NCBI GenBank assembly: GCA_006844705.1
Contig: SPJS01000062.1
Location: 1 to 64,000, forward strand
Source of the DNA: Methylococcaceae bacterium
GTDB taxonomy: Bacteria; Pseudomonadota; Gammaproteobacteria; Methylococcales; Methylomonadaceae
Reading direction: 5' to 3'
Length of the DNA: 64,000 nucleotides
Part shown: piece after piece, positions 1 to 8,621 of the stretch
How positions within the stretch are numbered: position 1 is the first letter of the stretch
Layout: each line of letters begins with the position of its first letter
Made by a program: the position numbers and the translations under genes
The notes under the pieces: generated by a model
Database searches by the model: none
What the model saw: only the letters and a program-made list of their open reading frames with translations
What the model was told of the DNA's origin: nothing

Positions 1-94
1 GGCTGGAATCTAACGCGAACGGGTCGATTACAATTTGACCAGAAAGTGATTGTTCAAAAAATTTTCTGCCTATTTCAGCAGCCTGCAAGTTCAT
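1..94 (-). CDS. Unidentified gene, 5' end only (runs off the left edge)
   Basis: An ATG on the minus strand at 94 opens a frame that stays open to the window edge (31 codons, beginning MNLQAAEIGRKFFEQSLSGQ). A strong purine-rich ribosome binding site (GGGGGAGGGGGA) lies about six bases before the ATG. This makes it a credible start although the ORF is too short to identify. I do not recognise the protein. It is divergent from the CXXCH protein gene that starts at 356, so the 260 bp between them should hold promoters for both. Confidence 0.5.
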   Translation of the reverse strand, partial: MNLQAAEIGRKFFEQSLSGQIVIDPFALDSS

Positions 95-355
95 TAATTA
101 TCCCCCTCCCCCGATAATTTTAAATAATGACTTAGCCTCTCAAAAAACTGCATTTCCATTTTCAATTTATTGAGAGCAATTCACCGCTAGCTTACAAAAA
201 AACGTCCAATTTCCACATTATCTACACGAATTATTTCTCACTTTTACAACGAAATTAGATACATCTTCAGCCTACTCTGGGTTGCTAAACTACCCGCAGT
301 GTTTTTTACATCCTCTGCAGTAATGCAGCTTTATCCCCTCTGTCTGGAGAACCTT

Positions 356-1340
356 ATGAAAATTAGCAACTCGTTTGTTAAACCCCTGGGCGTTTGCCTT
401 ATTTATTATGACGTTCAGCGTCGGCGTTATTGCTGGTCCCTATAAAGAACCGTCTGAGCAACAAAGTGAAGAGGCTATTGGAGCAGGCATATTTTTCTGG
501 CAGGCTTTTCAAAATGGTCTGTATCACTTATTGCCTGATGTTTTAAATGCCTTGACGGGTGTTTATCTCAGAGACCCGAATGATTCAATTACAGCGGGTT
601 ATCTTGCGGCGGCCCACGCGTGGAAATTAAGTGAACGGGCGAGATTTGATGAAATTCCTCCTACAATCACTGATCACGCGACTCTGGCACGTAAATATTT
701 CGCCGAAAAAGTGCGTATGGAACCTGACAATTCACATTTTATTGGCTTTTTAGGCAGTTTAATGATGTCTGAAGGCGATGTTCATGCGGATGAAAGATTG
801 ATTAAAAGAGGTTTTAAAACGTTACTGAAAGCATCACGCATGCATCCAGAATTCAATTATGTTACTACAGCTTTAACCATCTCTGGCGGCATGGCTGAAT
901 CTCTACCGACTGCAGATTCAAAATTGTATAAACTATCTCTGGAATGGCAATGGGATACCATGGAATTATGCTTTGGAGAAGACATCGACCGTGATAGCCC
1001 GGATGTTTCTGCCTATTTACACATGGAAACGCATGACGGCCCGCAGAGTGTTTGCTGGAACAGTGAGATTGCGCCACACAAGTTTGAAGGTTTTTTCCTG
1101 AATATGGGCGATATGCTGGTTAAAGCGGGTGACTGGCAAACAGCCCAAAAAATCTATGCGAATGCGCGATTATCTAAAACCTATAACGTGTGGCAATTTG
1201 CACCTGTTTTGGAACAACGTATCGTCGACGCTGAAATAAATGTTGATTTGTTTAACAAACATCCAGGGCCAAATGGTAAGTTTGAAAAGCCCATGATGGC
1301 ACAATCAGAATTTTCCTGTACAGGATGTCACCAGCATTAA
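356..1340 (+). CDS. Secreted helical-repeat protein with C-terminal CXXCH motif; signal peptide split by an apparent frameshift
   Basis: The long frame (from a TTG at 375, 321 residues) begins inside a hydrophobic stretch, with no ribosome binding site at that point. A good site (GGAGA at 346-350) precedes an ATG at 356 in another frame. If one C of the CCCC run at 383-386 is removed, the two frames join into MKISNSFVKPWAFALFIM followed by a hydrophobic signal-peptide core. The mature part is helical with TPR-like spacing. The last residues are CTGCHQH, a CXXCH haem c-type motif two residues from the end, so the protein may be periplasmic and bind haem, or metal through the Cys/His pair. I do not recognise the family. 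The frameshift is either a sequencing indel or a real disruption. The gene stands alone, convergent with rpiA. Confidence 0.7.
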
Positions 1341-1413
1341 TGTCGATCAGGTTTGACTCATCAACACGTTCCCGTTTGTTGCGGGAACCTGTTGAACCAA
1401 TAAAGCCAAGCGT

Positions 1414-2088
1414 TTATCTGGTTTTTATTTGTACCGTACTTTCGTCCCCGATCAACAACACATCTGTCAGGTCATGGAATATTCCGTGTTCAATAATGCC
1501 AGGAAGTTTATCCAATTCATCATTCAATTCCTGCGACGTAATTTGTTCAGGAAATTCCATATCCAGAATCAGACTTCCATGTGAACTTAACATTGGATTG
1601 GCTTTTCCCGGCAAAGTTCTAAGCTGCCCTTTCGCACCGAATTTTTCCAATGCTGAAAACACTATTTGCCAGGCAAAGGGAATAACTTCAATCGGAATAG
1701 GATATTTTTCACCAATACGTTTTACCAATTTGCTTTGATCGACCATAACAATAAATTGGTCGCTATTTTGAGCCAGAATTTTCTCTTTAACCAGATCAGC
1801 ACCTTGCCCTTTGAGCAAAGTCAGATCTTCCGTTACTTCATCAGCGCCATCTACATATAAATCCACGTGATTCAATAACTCAATAGACGTTAAATTTAAA
1901 CCGAGCTGCTTGGCGCGATTCTGGCTGACGACAGAACTTGAGACCACGCTGAACGCTAAGCCCTGTTGCTGCCTGCCCGCCAGCTCGTCGATAAAACAAT
2001 CTGCTGTTGATCCTGTACCCAGCCCGATAATCATATCTGACTGCACATATGTTGCTGCCTGTTTGGCGACCCGTTGTTTTGCATTCAT
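1414..2088 (-). CDS. rpiA: Ribose-5-phosphate isomerase A
   Basis: Interconverts ribose 5-phosphate and ribulose 5-phosphate in the non-oxidative pentose phosphate pathway (cytosol). The 224-residue product is about the length of E. coli RpiA. It shows the phosphate-binding loop GLGTGSTA near the N-terminus, the active-site DGADEV segment, and the later KGQGADLVKEK and GKANPMLSSHG regions typical of the family. The frame is open further upstream, but the ATG at 2088 is preferred because GGAGG lies eight bases before it and family similarity starts there (MNAKQRVAKQAA). It is monocistronic and convergent with the upstream CXXCH gene. Identification is secure. Confidence 0.95.
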   Translation of the reverse strand: MNAKQRVAKQAATYVQSDMIIGLGTGSTADCFIDELAGRQQQGLAFSVVSSSVVSQNRAKQLGLNLTSIELLNHVDLYVDGADEVTEDLTLLKGQGADLVKEKILAQNSDQFIVMVDQSKLVKRIGEKYPIPIEVIPFAWQIVFSALEKFGAKGQLRTLPGKANPMLSSHGSLILDMEFPEQITSQELNDELDKLPGIIEHGIFHDLTDVLLIGDESTVQIKTR

Positions 2089-2409
2089 TGTCCACACCTC
2101 CGAACATTTTCGATATCTGGCTATATTACCAATGGTTCTACTAGGAAATTGATTTTTTATCAGCAAGCTATTTCCCAAAAATCCCCTGAACAGTTACAAT
2201 TGCTGGACAACATTATTAAAGAATAAATAAACACGCAAGCTGTCACTACGGTTGCAGGCATTTGGCCACCTAATCAAATCCAGCTCTGCTATGTTTTTTA
2301 AAATCGACAGGCTTCATTTGATTAACACAACAATTAAAATTCTGCCGTTTCCAGCTCGTATACCCGAGATTTTCTGTTCATTCACAGGGTTTTCCACCAG
2401 GCGTATTTG
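2089..2409. other. Intergenic region between divergent rpiA and aceE (about 320 bp)
   Basis: This AT-rich spacer must hold the promoters of rpiA (leftward) and the pyruvate dehydrogenase operon (rightward). I find no ORF with a ribosome binding site, no RNA gene and no convincing -35/-10 pair. There is no pdhR-like regulator gene next to aceE, unlike in enteric bacteria. Confidence 0.5.
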
Positions 2410-5091
2410 ATGAATAAAAATTTAACTTCCGAAATCATTAATAACATCGACATTGATCCAGAAGAAACCCGAGAATGGGTTGAAGCCATTGAATCTGTTA
2501 TAGAAACTGAAGGCAACGAACGTGCTGCATTTCTGATTGAAACGCTGGTCACTGCCGCACGTAGAGAAGGCACAAATATTCCATTCAGCGCGACGACACC
2601 TTATATCAACACCATCACCATAGAAAACCAGCCTAAATATCCTGGCAACACCAGCATTGAGCGAACGGTGCGCTCCTATGTCCGCTGGAATGCGATGATG
2701 ATGGTGTTACGCGCTAATAAAAATACAAATGTTGGCGGCCATATCGCCAGCTTCGCATCGGCGATTACGCTGTATGATGTTGGTCTGAATCACTTCTGGC
2801 ATGCACCCTCGGACAATCATGGTGGCGACTTGATCTTCAGTCAGGGGCATTCTGCACCGGGGACCTATGCGCAAGCCTATTTGCAAGGCCGCCTGAGTGA
2901 ACAACAAATGGACAGCTTCCGTCAAGAAGTTAATGGTAACGGCCTGTCATCATACCCCCACCCATGGTTAATGCCGGATTTCTGGCAATTCCCTACTGTG
3001 TCTATGGGGCTGGGGCCGATCATGGCGATTTATCAGGCACGTTTTATGCGCTACATGCAGGACCGCGGGTTAGCAAGCACTGACGGCCGCAAAGTCTGGG
3101 CATTTCTGGGTGATGGCGAATGTGACGAGCCAGAAACCTTGGGTGCCATCGGCATGGCCGGGCGAGAAAAGCTGGACAACCTGATTTTCGTCGTCAACTG
3201 TAATTTACAACGTCTGGATGGCCCGGTACGCGGTAACGGAAAAATCATTCAGGAACTGGAAGGCAGTTTCCGCGGTGCCAACTGGAATGTAATTAAAGTG
3301 GTTTGGGGCAGACGCTGGGACGCGTTATTGGCACGCGACAAAGATGGCCTGATCGCCAAACGTATGATGGAGTGCGTAGATGGTGATTACCAGACCTTCA
3401 AATCCAAAGACGGCGCTCATGTTCGTGAAAAATTCTTCAACACACCTGAATTACAGGCTTTGGTAGCTGATTATACTGATCAGGATATCTGGGAGCTGAA
3501 CCGTGGGGGACATGATCCATTAAAAGTCTATGCCGCTTATCATGCCGCGGTACACCACGAAGGCCAGCCTACCGTAATCCTGGCCAAAACGATTAAAGGC
3601 TATGGCATGGGCAAATCCGGCCAGGCGCAAAACACCAGCCATCAGCAGAAGAAGATGAGCATGGAATCACTGGTTAATATCCGCGACCGTTATCTGCTCC
3701 CAGTCAGTGATGACGAATTAACCAATCTACCCTATCTTAAGCTGCCGGAAGATTCTGAAGAACTTAAATACATGCGCAACCGCCGGGTAGACCTGGGCGG
3801 ATATTTACCAGCACGCCGCAACAAGGCATACTCTCTTGAAATTCCGGCGCTGGAAACATTTAAAGCCATGCTGGACGGACCCGGTGAAGGTCATGAAATA
3901 TCCACCACCATGGCGTTTGTGCGCATCCTCAACACACTGGTGAAAGACAAGCAGATCGGTAAGCGCATTGTGCCAATTGTGCCTGATGAATCGCGTACCT
4001 TCGGCATGGAAGGCATGTTCCGCCAGCTGGGTATCTGGTCTCAGGTAGGCCAGCTATACACCCCGCAGGATGCCGAACAATTACTGTTCTATAAAGAAGA
4101 CAAACACGGCCAGGTATTACAGGAAGGCATTAACGAAGCCGGCGGCCTGTGTGACTGGATTGCAGCGGGTACCGCCTACTCCACTCACGGGGTACCGATG
4201 ATTCCGTTCTTTATCTATTACTCCATGTTCGGATTCCAGCGCGTAGGCGACCTGATCTGGGCAGCGGCAGACCAGCGTACCCGCGGCTTTTTGCTAGGCG
4301 GTACTGCTGGACGCACCACATTGAATGGTGAAGGCCTGCAGCACGAAGACGGCCACAGCCACCTGATGTCAGCAACTGTTCCCAACTGCTACAGCTATGA
4401 CCCTACCTTCGCCTATGAACTGGCGGTGATTATTCATAGCGGTCTGCAACGCATGTATGCGGATCAGGAAGATATTTTCTTTTACATCACCCTGATGAAT
4501 GAAAATTACGAACACCCTTCCATGCCGGAGAATACTGCTGAAAGTATTCTGAAAGGCATGTACCTGTTTAAAAAAGGTGCCGCTGCGCGAGGCAAGCCAC
4601 GTGTTCAATTGCTAGGTTCAGGGACTATCTTTAACGAAGTCATCGCCGCAGCTGAGTTATTACGTGAAGACTGGGGCGTGGAAACCGATCTGTGGAGCTG
4701 CCCAAGCTTTACCGAACTCGCGCGTGACGGTCAAAGCTGTGAGCGCTGGAATCGTCTGCATCCGGCTGAAAAAGCCAAAGTGCCTCATGTCAGCCAATGT
4801 CTGGATGATGCCAAAGGCCCGGTCATTGCAGCCAGCGATTACATGCGCGTGTTTGCCGAACAGATCCGCGGCCACATCAAACAAGACTATACCGTTCTTG
4901 GAACCGATGGTTTTGGCCGCTCCGACACCCGCGAAAATCTGCGTAGTTTCTTTGAGGTAGATCGTTACCATGTTGCTGTGACTGCCTTGTACAGCCTGGT
5001 TAAGGAAAGTAAAGTTGATGCGGCAAAAGTTGATGTCGCCATTGCAAAATATAATATCAACCCGGATGCAATTGCGCCCTGGTTAAGATAA
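2410..5091 (+). CDS. aceE: Pyruvate dehydrogenase E1 component, homodimeric type
   Basis: Thiamine-diphosphate E1 that decarboxylates pyruvate and transfers the acetyl group to the lipoyl arm of AceF. The 893-residue length matches the single-chain gammaproteobacterial type (E. coli 887). The ThDP/Mg motif is visible: GDGECDEPE from about residue 234, ending in the VVNCNLQRLDGP segment. The active-site segment SHQQKKM follows later in the N-terminal half. The ATG at 2410 is chosen over the in-frame TTG immediately before it. It is the first gene of aceE-aceF-lpdA, with 14 bp to aceF. Identification is secure. Confidence 0.97.
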   Translation: MNKNLTSEIINNIDIDPEETREWVEAIESVIETEGNERAAFLIETLVTAARREGTNIPFSATTPYINTITIENQPKYPGNTSIERTVRSYVRWNAMMMVLRANKNTNVGGHIASFASAITLYDVGLNHFWHAPSDNHGGDLIFSQGHSAPGTYAQAYLQGRLSEQQMDSFRQEVNGNGLSSYPHPWLMPDFWQFPTVSMGLGPIMAIYQARFMRYMQDRGLASTDGRKVWAFLGDGECDEPETLGAIGMAGREKLDNLIFVVNCNLQRLDGPVRGNGKIIQELEGSFRGANWNVIKVVWGRRWDALLARDKDGLIAKRMMECVDGDYQTFKSKDGAHVREKFFNTPELQALVADYTDQDIWELNRGGHDPLKVYAAYHAAVHHEGQPTVILAKTIKGYGMGKSGQAQNTSHQQKKMSMESLVNIRDRYLLPVSDDELTNLPYLKLPEDSEELKYMRNRRVDLGGYLPARRNKAYSLEIPALETFKAMLDGPGEGHEISTTMAFVRILNTLVKDKQIGKRIVPIVPDESRTFGMEGMFRQLGIWSQVGQLYTPQDAEQLLFYKEDKHGQVLQEGINEAGGLCDWIAAGTAYSTHGVPMIPFFIYYSMFGFQRVGDLIWAAADQRTRGFLLGGTAGRTTLNGEGLQHEDGHSHLMSATVPNCYSYDPTFAYELAVIIHSGLQRMYADQEDIFFYITLMNENYEHPSMPENTAESILKGMYLFKKGAAARGKPRVQLLGSGTIFNEVIAAAELLREDWGVETDLWSCPSFTELARDGQSCERWNRLHPAEKAKVPHVSQCLDDAKGPVIAASDYMRVFAEQIRGHIKQDYTVLGTDGFGRSDTRENLRSFFEVDRYHVAVTALYSLVKESKVDAAKVDVAIAKYNINPDAIAPWLR

Positions 5092-5105
5092 CAAGAAGGA
5101 CACCT

Positions 5106-6395
5106 ATGGCATCTATAGAAATCAAAGTCCCCGACCTGGGCAGTACGGAAGATATTGACGTAATCGAAGTCACCATCCAGCCCGGTGATACCCTTGCCGT
5201 AGAGCAAACCATTGCTGTACTGGAAACCGACAAGGCCACCATGGATCTTCCATCCAGTGCGGCTGGGCAGGTGGAACAGGTTCATATCAAGGTTGGTGAT
5301 AAAGTTAATGAAGGCACGTTGGTAGCCACGTTAAGCCGTTCTGAAGCTGCCGCACCTGCTGCTGAACCTGAACAAGACGCTCCGCCACCTGCTGCAGAAA
5401 GTAAACCTGAAGAAAAACCGGCCGAACCGGTAAAGGAAACTGCAACTAAACCTGCTCCAGCTGCCGCCCCGACGGAACCCATGCTCAAAAGTGGCGGTAA
5501 AGCGCATGCCACACCAAGTGTGCGTATGTTTGCCCGTGAACTTGGGGTTGATATCAGCCTGATCAACGATGGCAGTGGCCGCAAAGGTCGAATCCTGAGA
5601 GAAGATGTTAAACGCTTTGTCAAACAGGCGATGACATCCGGTGCTGGCACTCAGGGCGGTGCAGGCATTCCACCGATTCCTACGGTTGATTTCAGCCAGT
5701 TTGGTGACATCGAAGAATTACCACTGAACAAAATCAAGCGCTTAACCGGTCAAAACATGTCGCGCGTCTGGCTTAACGTGCCGATGGTCACCTATCACGA
5801 CGACGTCGATATCAGTGAACTGGAAGCTTTCCGCAAAGCAACTAATGCGGATAAAAACAACGACATCAGGGTCACTGCCTTGGTCTTTATTATCAAGGCG
5901 CTGGTCGCCGCGATGCAGCACTTTCCTAATTTCAACAGCTCACTTTCACCTGAGGGTGACAAATTGTTCCTGAAAAAATATTTCAACATCGGCATCGCGG
6001 TGGACACGCCAAACGGTCTGGTCGTCCCTGTTTTGCGAGATGTTGATCAAAAAGGGATATTTCAGTTATCTACAGAATTATCGGAAAAAAGTGAACTGGC
6101 GCGAAAAGGTAAATTGATGCCCGCCGACATGCAAGGCGGCTGTATGACGATTTCAAGCCTGGGCGGTATTGGCGGCACAGCGTTTACGCCGATTGTCAAT
6201 GCCCCGGAAGTTGCTATTCTCGGGGTGACCCGCGCTAAAATACAGCCCGTCTGGAATGGTGAAAGCTTTGAACCCAAATTAATGCTGCCACTGGATTTAA
6301 GCTACGACCACCGCGTAATAGATGGCGCGGAAGGCGCCCGCTTTATGGAAGCGGTCAAATCATATCTGGGCGATATTCGTCGCCTAATACTTTAA
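5106..6395 (+). CDS. aceF: Dihydrolipoamide acetyltransferase, pyruvate dehydrogenase E2
   Basis: Core of the pyruvate dehydrogenase complex, transferring acetyl from lipoate to CoA. The 429 residues contain one lipoyl domain (residues 1-80, lipoylated Lys43 in ETDKATMD), an Ala/Pro/Glu-rich linker (about 80-125), a peripheral-subunit binding domain (about 135-173, TPSVRMFAREL) and a catalytic acyltransferase domain with the HxxxDG motif (His402, Asp406, Gly407). E. coli AceF has three lipoyl domains; the single-domain form here is shorter but complete and is common outside the enterics. AAGAAGGA just before the ATG is a good ribosome binding site. Second gene of the operon. Confidence 0.96.
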   Translation: MASIEIKVPDLGSTEDIDVIEVTIQPGDTLAVEQTIAVLETDKATMDLPSSAAGQVEQVHIKVGDKVNEGTLVATLSRSEAAAPAAEPEQDAPPPAAESKPEEKPAEPVKETATKPAPAAAPTEPMLKSGGKAHATPSVRMFARELGVDISLINDGSGRKGRILREDVKRFVKQAMTSGAGTQGGAGIPPIPTVDFSQFGDIEELPLNKIKRLTGQNMSRVWLNVPMVTYHDDVDISELEAFRKATNADKNNDIRVTALVFIIKALVAAMQHFPNFNSSLSPEGDKLFLKKYFNIGIAVDTPNGLVVPVLRDVDQKGIFQLSTELSEKSELARKGKLMPADMQGGCMTISSLGGIGGTAFTPIVNAPEVAILGVTRAKIQPVWNGESFEPKLMLPLDLSYDHRVIDGAEGARFMEAVKSYLGDIRRLIL

Positions 6396-6416
6396 GTTTT
6401 CAAGGGAGAAAAGTAC

Positions 6417-7835
6417 ATGCCTGCAGAATCCAATATCAATGCCGAAGTTCTGGTACTGGGCGGTGGCCCGGGCGGCTACACTGCAGCCTTTCGGGCTGCC
6501 GACCTGGGTAAACAGGTGGTGCTGGTCGAAAAAGATCCGGTACTGGGTGGCGTTTGTTTAAATGTAGGCTGTATCCCTTCTAAAGCGTTGCTGCACATTG
6601 CACAAATCATCCATGAAGCGGAAGAACTGAACAGCCACGGCGTCAGCTTTGGTAAGCCAGAGCTTGATCTGGATAAAATCCGCAGCTGGAAAGAAAGCGT
6701 CACCCAGACCCTGAATAAAGGCCTGGCCGGACTGGTCAAGCAGCGCAAAATCACTCAATTGCAGGGGTTTGGTAAATTCACTTCCGCCAACACGCTTGAA
6801 GTCCAGGGTGAAGATGGCATCCAGACCGTTCAGTTTGAAAACGCGATTATCGCGGCCGGCTCGCATCCGACTCAGATCCCCACCTTTCCGAATGACGACC
6901 CGCGTTTGCTGGATTCAACCGGCGCCTTGGCGCTGGAAAATATTCCGGAAAAGCTGCTAATCGTTGGCGGCGGTATTATCGGGCTGGAAATGGCAACGGT
7001 ATATCATGCTCTGGGGTCGCAAATCAGTGTGGTTGAATTAATGGATCAGATCATCCCCGGTTGTGACAAAGATTTAGTGACACCACTGCAAAAACGCATC
7101 AAAAAACAATATGAGAATATCTGGCTAAAAACCCAGGTAACCTCCATTGAGCCAACTGATGAAGGCTTGAAAGTCAGTTTTGAAGGCAAAAATGCACCGG
7201 ACTCCGAAACCTTTGACAACGTATTGGTCGCTGTGGGACGTCGTCCAAACGGCAAGCTGATTGATGCTGAAAAAGCCGGTATCAGCGTAGATGAACGCGG
7301 GTTTATTTCTGTAGACAAGCAACAACGCACGAACATCGATAATATTTTCGCCATCGGCGATATCGTTGGCAACCCGATGCTGGCGCATAAAGCCTGTCAT
7401 GAAGGTAAAGTCGCAGCAGAAGTGATCAGTGGACACAAAGCCAGCTTTGATGCACTGACTATCCCATCTGTTGCGTATACTGATCCAGAAGTAGCATGGA
7501 TGGGGCTAACCGAAAACCAGGCCAAAGAACAAGGCATCGAATATGATAAAGGCGCCTTTCCGTGGGCTGCCAGTGGCCGTTCTTTAAGTATCGGGCGCAA
7601 TGAAGGGGTCACAAAAATATTGTGTGACAAAGAAACCGGCCGCATCCTTGGCGCCGGAATGGTCGGCACCAATGCGGGAGAATTGCTTGCAGAAGCGGTT
7701 CTGGCACTGGAAATGGGTGCAGATGCCGAAGATATCGGCCTGACCGTTCACGCTCACCCTACCCTGTCTGAAACCTTTGCCTTTGCCGCAGAAATGGTGA
7801 CGGGCTCGATTACGGACCTGTACGTAAAAAAATAA
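6417..7835 (+). CDS. lpdA: Dihydrolipoyl dehydrogenase (E3)
   Basis: FAD flavoenzyme that reoxidises dihydrolipoamide with NAD+ for the pyruvate dehydrogenase complex, and probably for the 2-oxoglutarate dehydrogenase and glycine cleavage complexes too. The 472 residues show the FAD dinucleotide fold (GGGPGGYTAA), the redox-active disulfide GGVCLNVGCIPS (Cys47, Cys52), the NAD fold (VGGGIIGLEMA) and the C-terminal active-site His447 and Glu452 in HAHPTLSE. A ribosome binding site GGGAGAAAAG precedes the ATG. Last gene of the aceE operon; hairpins follow it. Confidence 0.97.
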   Translation: MPAESNINAEVLVLGGGPGGYTAAFRAADLGKQVVLVEKDPVLGGVCLNVGCIPSKALLHIAQIIHEAEELNSHGVSFGKPELDLDKIRSWKESVTQTLNKGLAGLVKQRKITQLQGFGKFTSANTLEVQGEDGIQTVQFENAIIAAGSHPTQIPTFPNDDPRLLDSTGALALENIPEKLLIVGGGIIGLEMATVYHALGSQISVVELMDQIIPGCDKDLVTPLQKRIKKQYENIWLKTQVTSIEPTDEGLKVSFEGKNAPDSETFDNVLVAVGRRPNGKLIDAEKAGISVDERGFISVDKQQRTNIDNIFAIGDIVGNPMLAHKACHEGKVAAEVISGHKASFDALTIPSVAYTDPEVAWMGLTENQAKEQGIEYDKGAFPWAASGRSLSIGRNEGVTKILCDKETGRILGAGMVGTNAGELLAEAVLALEMGADAEDIGLTVHAHPTLSETFAFAAEMVTGSITDLYVKK

Positions 7836-7848
7836 CAACTGGCAAAGA

Positions 7849-7891
7849 AGAACATGGATGTTCACAGTTTTCTCACATCAAGTGAGAAAAC
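7849..7891 (+). terminator. Hairpins after lpdA
   Basis: Two hairpins lie just after the lpdA stop. A small one is GAACAT/ATGTTC (7849-7862). A perfect 10-bp stem, GTTTTCTCAC/GTGAGAAAAC, with a five-base loop spans 7867-7891. No U-run follows, so this may slow transcription or protect the 3' end rather than be a classical intrinsic terminator. Confidence 0.45.
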
Positions 7892-7915
7892 AAACACAAA
7901 TCCACTCCCCATTCA

Positions 7916-7945
7916 TTGATAGCTTACACTGTTCCTGACTATTAT
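7916..7945 (+). promoter_or_regulatory. Possible sigma-70 promoter for the 84-residue protein gene
   Basis: TTGATA (7916-7921) and TATTAT (7940-7945) are separated by 18 bp and lie about 30 bp before the start codon at 7975. Both hexamers are close to consensus. Predicted by eye only. Confidence 0.4.
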
Positions 7946-7974
7946 CTGATTATCTATTTACTTGGAGTTTAGAT

Positions 7975-8229
7975 ATGAACATACCTCCCATGGGCAGTGC
8001 ACTTAATCTGATTAATACCGCCCAAACCAAAGCCAGTGAAGCGGCACATACCATTGCGACCTTACCGGTAGATAAGGAAGAAGTGGGGGGCATTAATGAT
8101 TTCAGTTCAGATGAACTGTTCAAGCCCGTCATGCAATTGAAAGAAGCGGAAATCGAAACCCAGGCGGCCGTTAAAATTATTCAGACAGATGAAGACATGA
8201 AAGACAGCCTGTTTGATGCATTTGCCTGA
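7975..8229 (+). CDS. Small protein, possibly flagellum/motility-related (YjfB-like), function unknown
   Basis: 84-residue protein with a clear GGAG ribosome binding site (7964-7967) and its own likely promoter. The C-terminal helix (QLKEAEIETQAAVKIIQTDE) resembles in pattern the terminal helices of flagellar rod and small motility-associated proteins, where a short amphipathic helix ends in a run of the type xTxDxMxxxLxDxxA. This resemblance is weak and rests on pattern only. No signal peptide, membrane segment or catalytic motif is visible. It is not obviously co-transcribed with lpdA because hairpins and a promoter intervene. Confidence 0.55.
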   Translation: MNIPPMGSALNLINTAQTKASEAAHTIATLPVDKEEVGGINDFSSDELFKPVMQLKEAEIETQAAVKIIQTDEDMKDSLFDAFA

Positions 8230-8311
8230 CTGGGAAAGCCTTGCATATATTGTCTATTTCCCTTATTTTTGATATTTTCTGAACATATTCAATTCCATTC
8301 AATGTTTTACA

Positions 8312-8620
8312 ATGAGTTCAGATGACTCCAGAAAAACCCCCAGGCGTAACCACGAACGCCGTCACGACGAACGTCGCAAAATCAAAGAACCTTTTGGTAG
8401 CCCGGAATGGCTGGCTGCCGTGCAAAAAGATTATTACCTGTGGCCCAAACATGACCGTCGCTGTCAGGACCGTCGTCAACAAGAGCGCCGACAACAAACC
8501 CGGCGTCAACTAAATGCGCCTCACCGTTTACCGAATACCCCTTATCAACCTACCCTGGATGCCCTGCTCACTGAAGAAGAAAAACAGATGTTGAACGAAC
8601 TTTCCAAGTCAGATAAATAA
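8312..8620 (+). CDS. Arginine-rich hypothetical protein
   Basis: 102 residues, unrecognised. The N-terminal two thirds is extremely rich in Arg with regularly spaced RR pairs (NHERRHDERR, then DRRCQDRRQQERRQQTRRQ). These surround a more ordinary segment with a predicted short helix (PEWLAAVQKDYYLW), and the C-terminus is acidic. The charge pattern suggests nucleic-acid or polyanion binding, but that is inference. The ATG at 8312 lacks a clear ribosome binding site. It ends one base before the convergent rapA stop codon. An overlapping frame on the same strand is shorter and less plausible. Confidence 0.5.
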   Translation: MSSDDSRKTPRRNHERRHDERRKIKEPFGSPEWLAAVQKDYYLWPKHDRRCQDRRQQERRQQTRRQLNAPHRLPNTPYQPTLDALLTEEEKQMLNELSKSDK

Positions 8621-8621
8621 A

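Noticed and set aside
375-377. TTG at 375 as true start of the CXXCH protein
   Set aside because: No ribosome binding site and it removes the basic N-terminus of the signal peptide; the ATG at 356 with a frameshift explains the sequence better.
2255-2275. Sigma-54-like GG-N10-GC pattern on the minus strand upstream of rpiA
   Set aside because: Spacing fits, but the flanking boxes deviate (TGGCC and CTGC) and nothing supports nitrogen-type control of rpiA.
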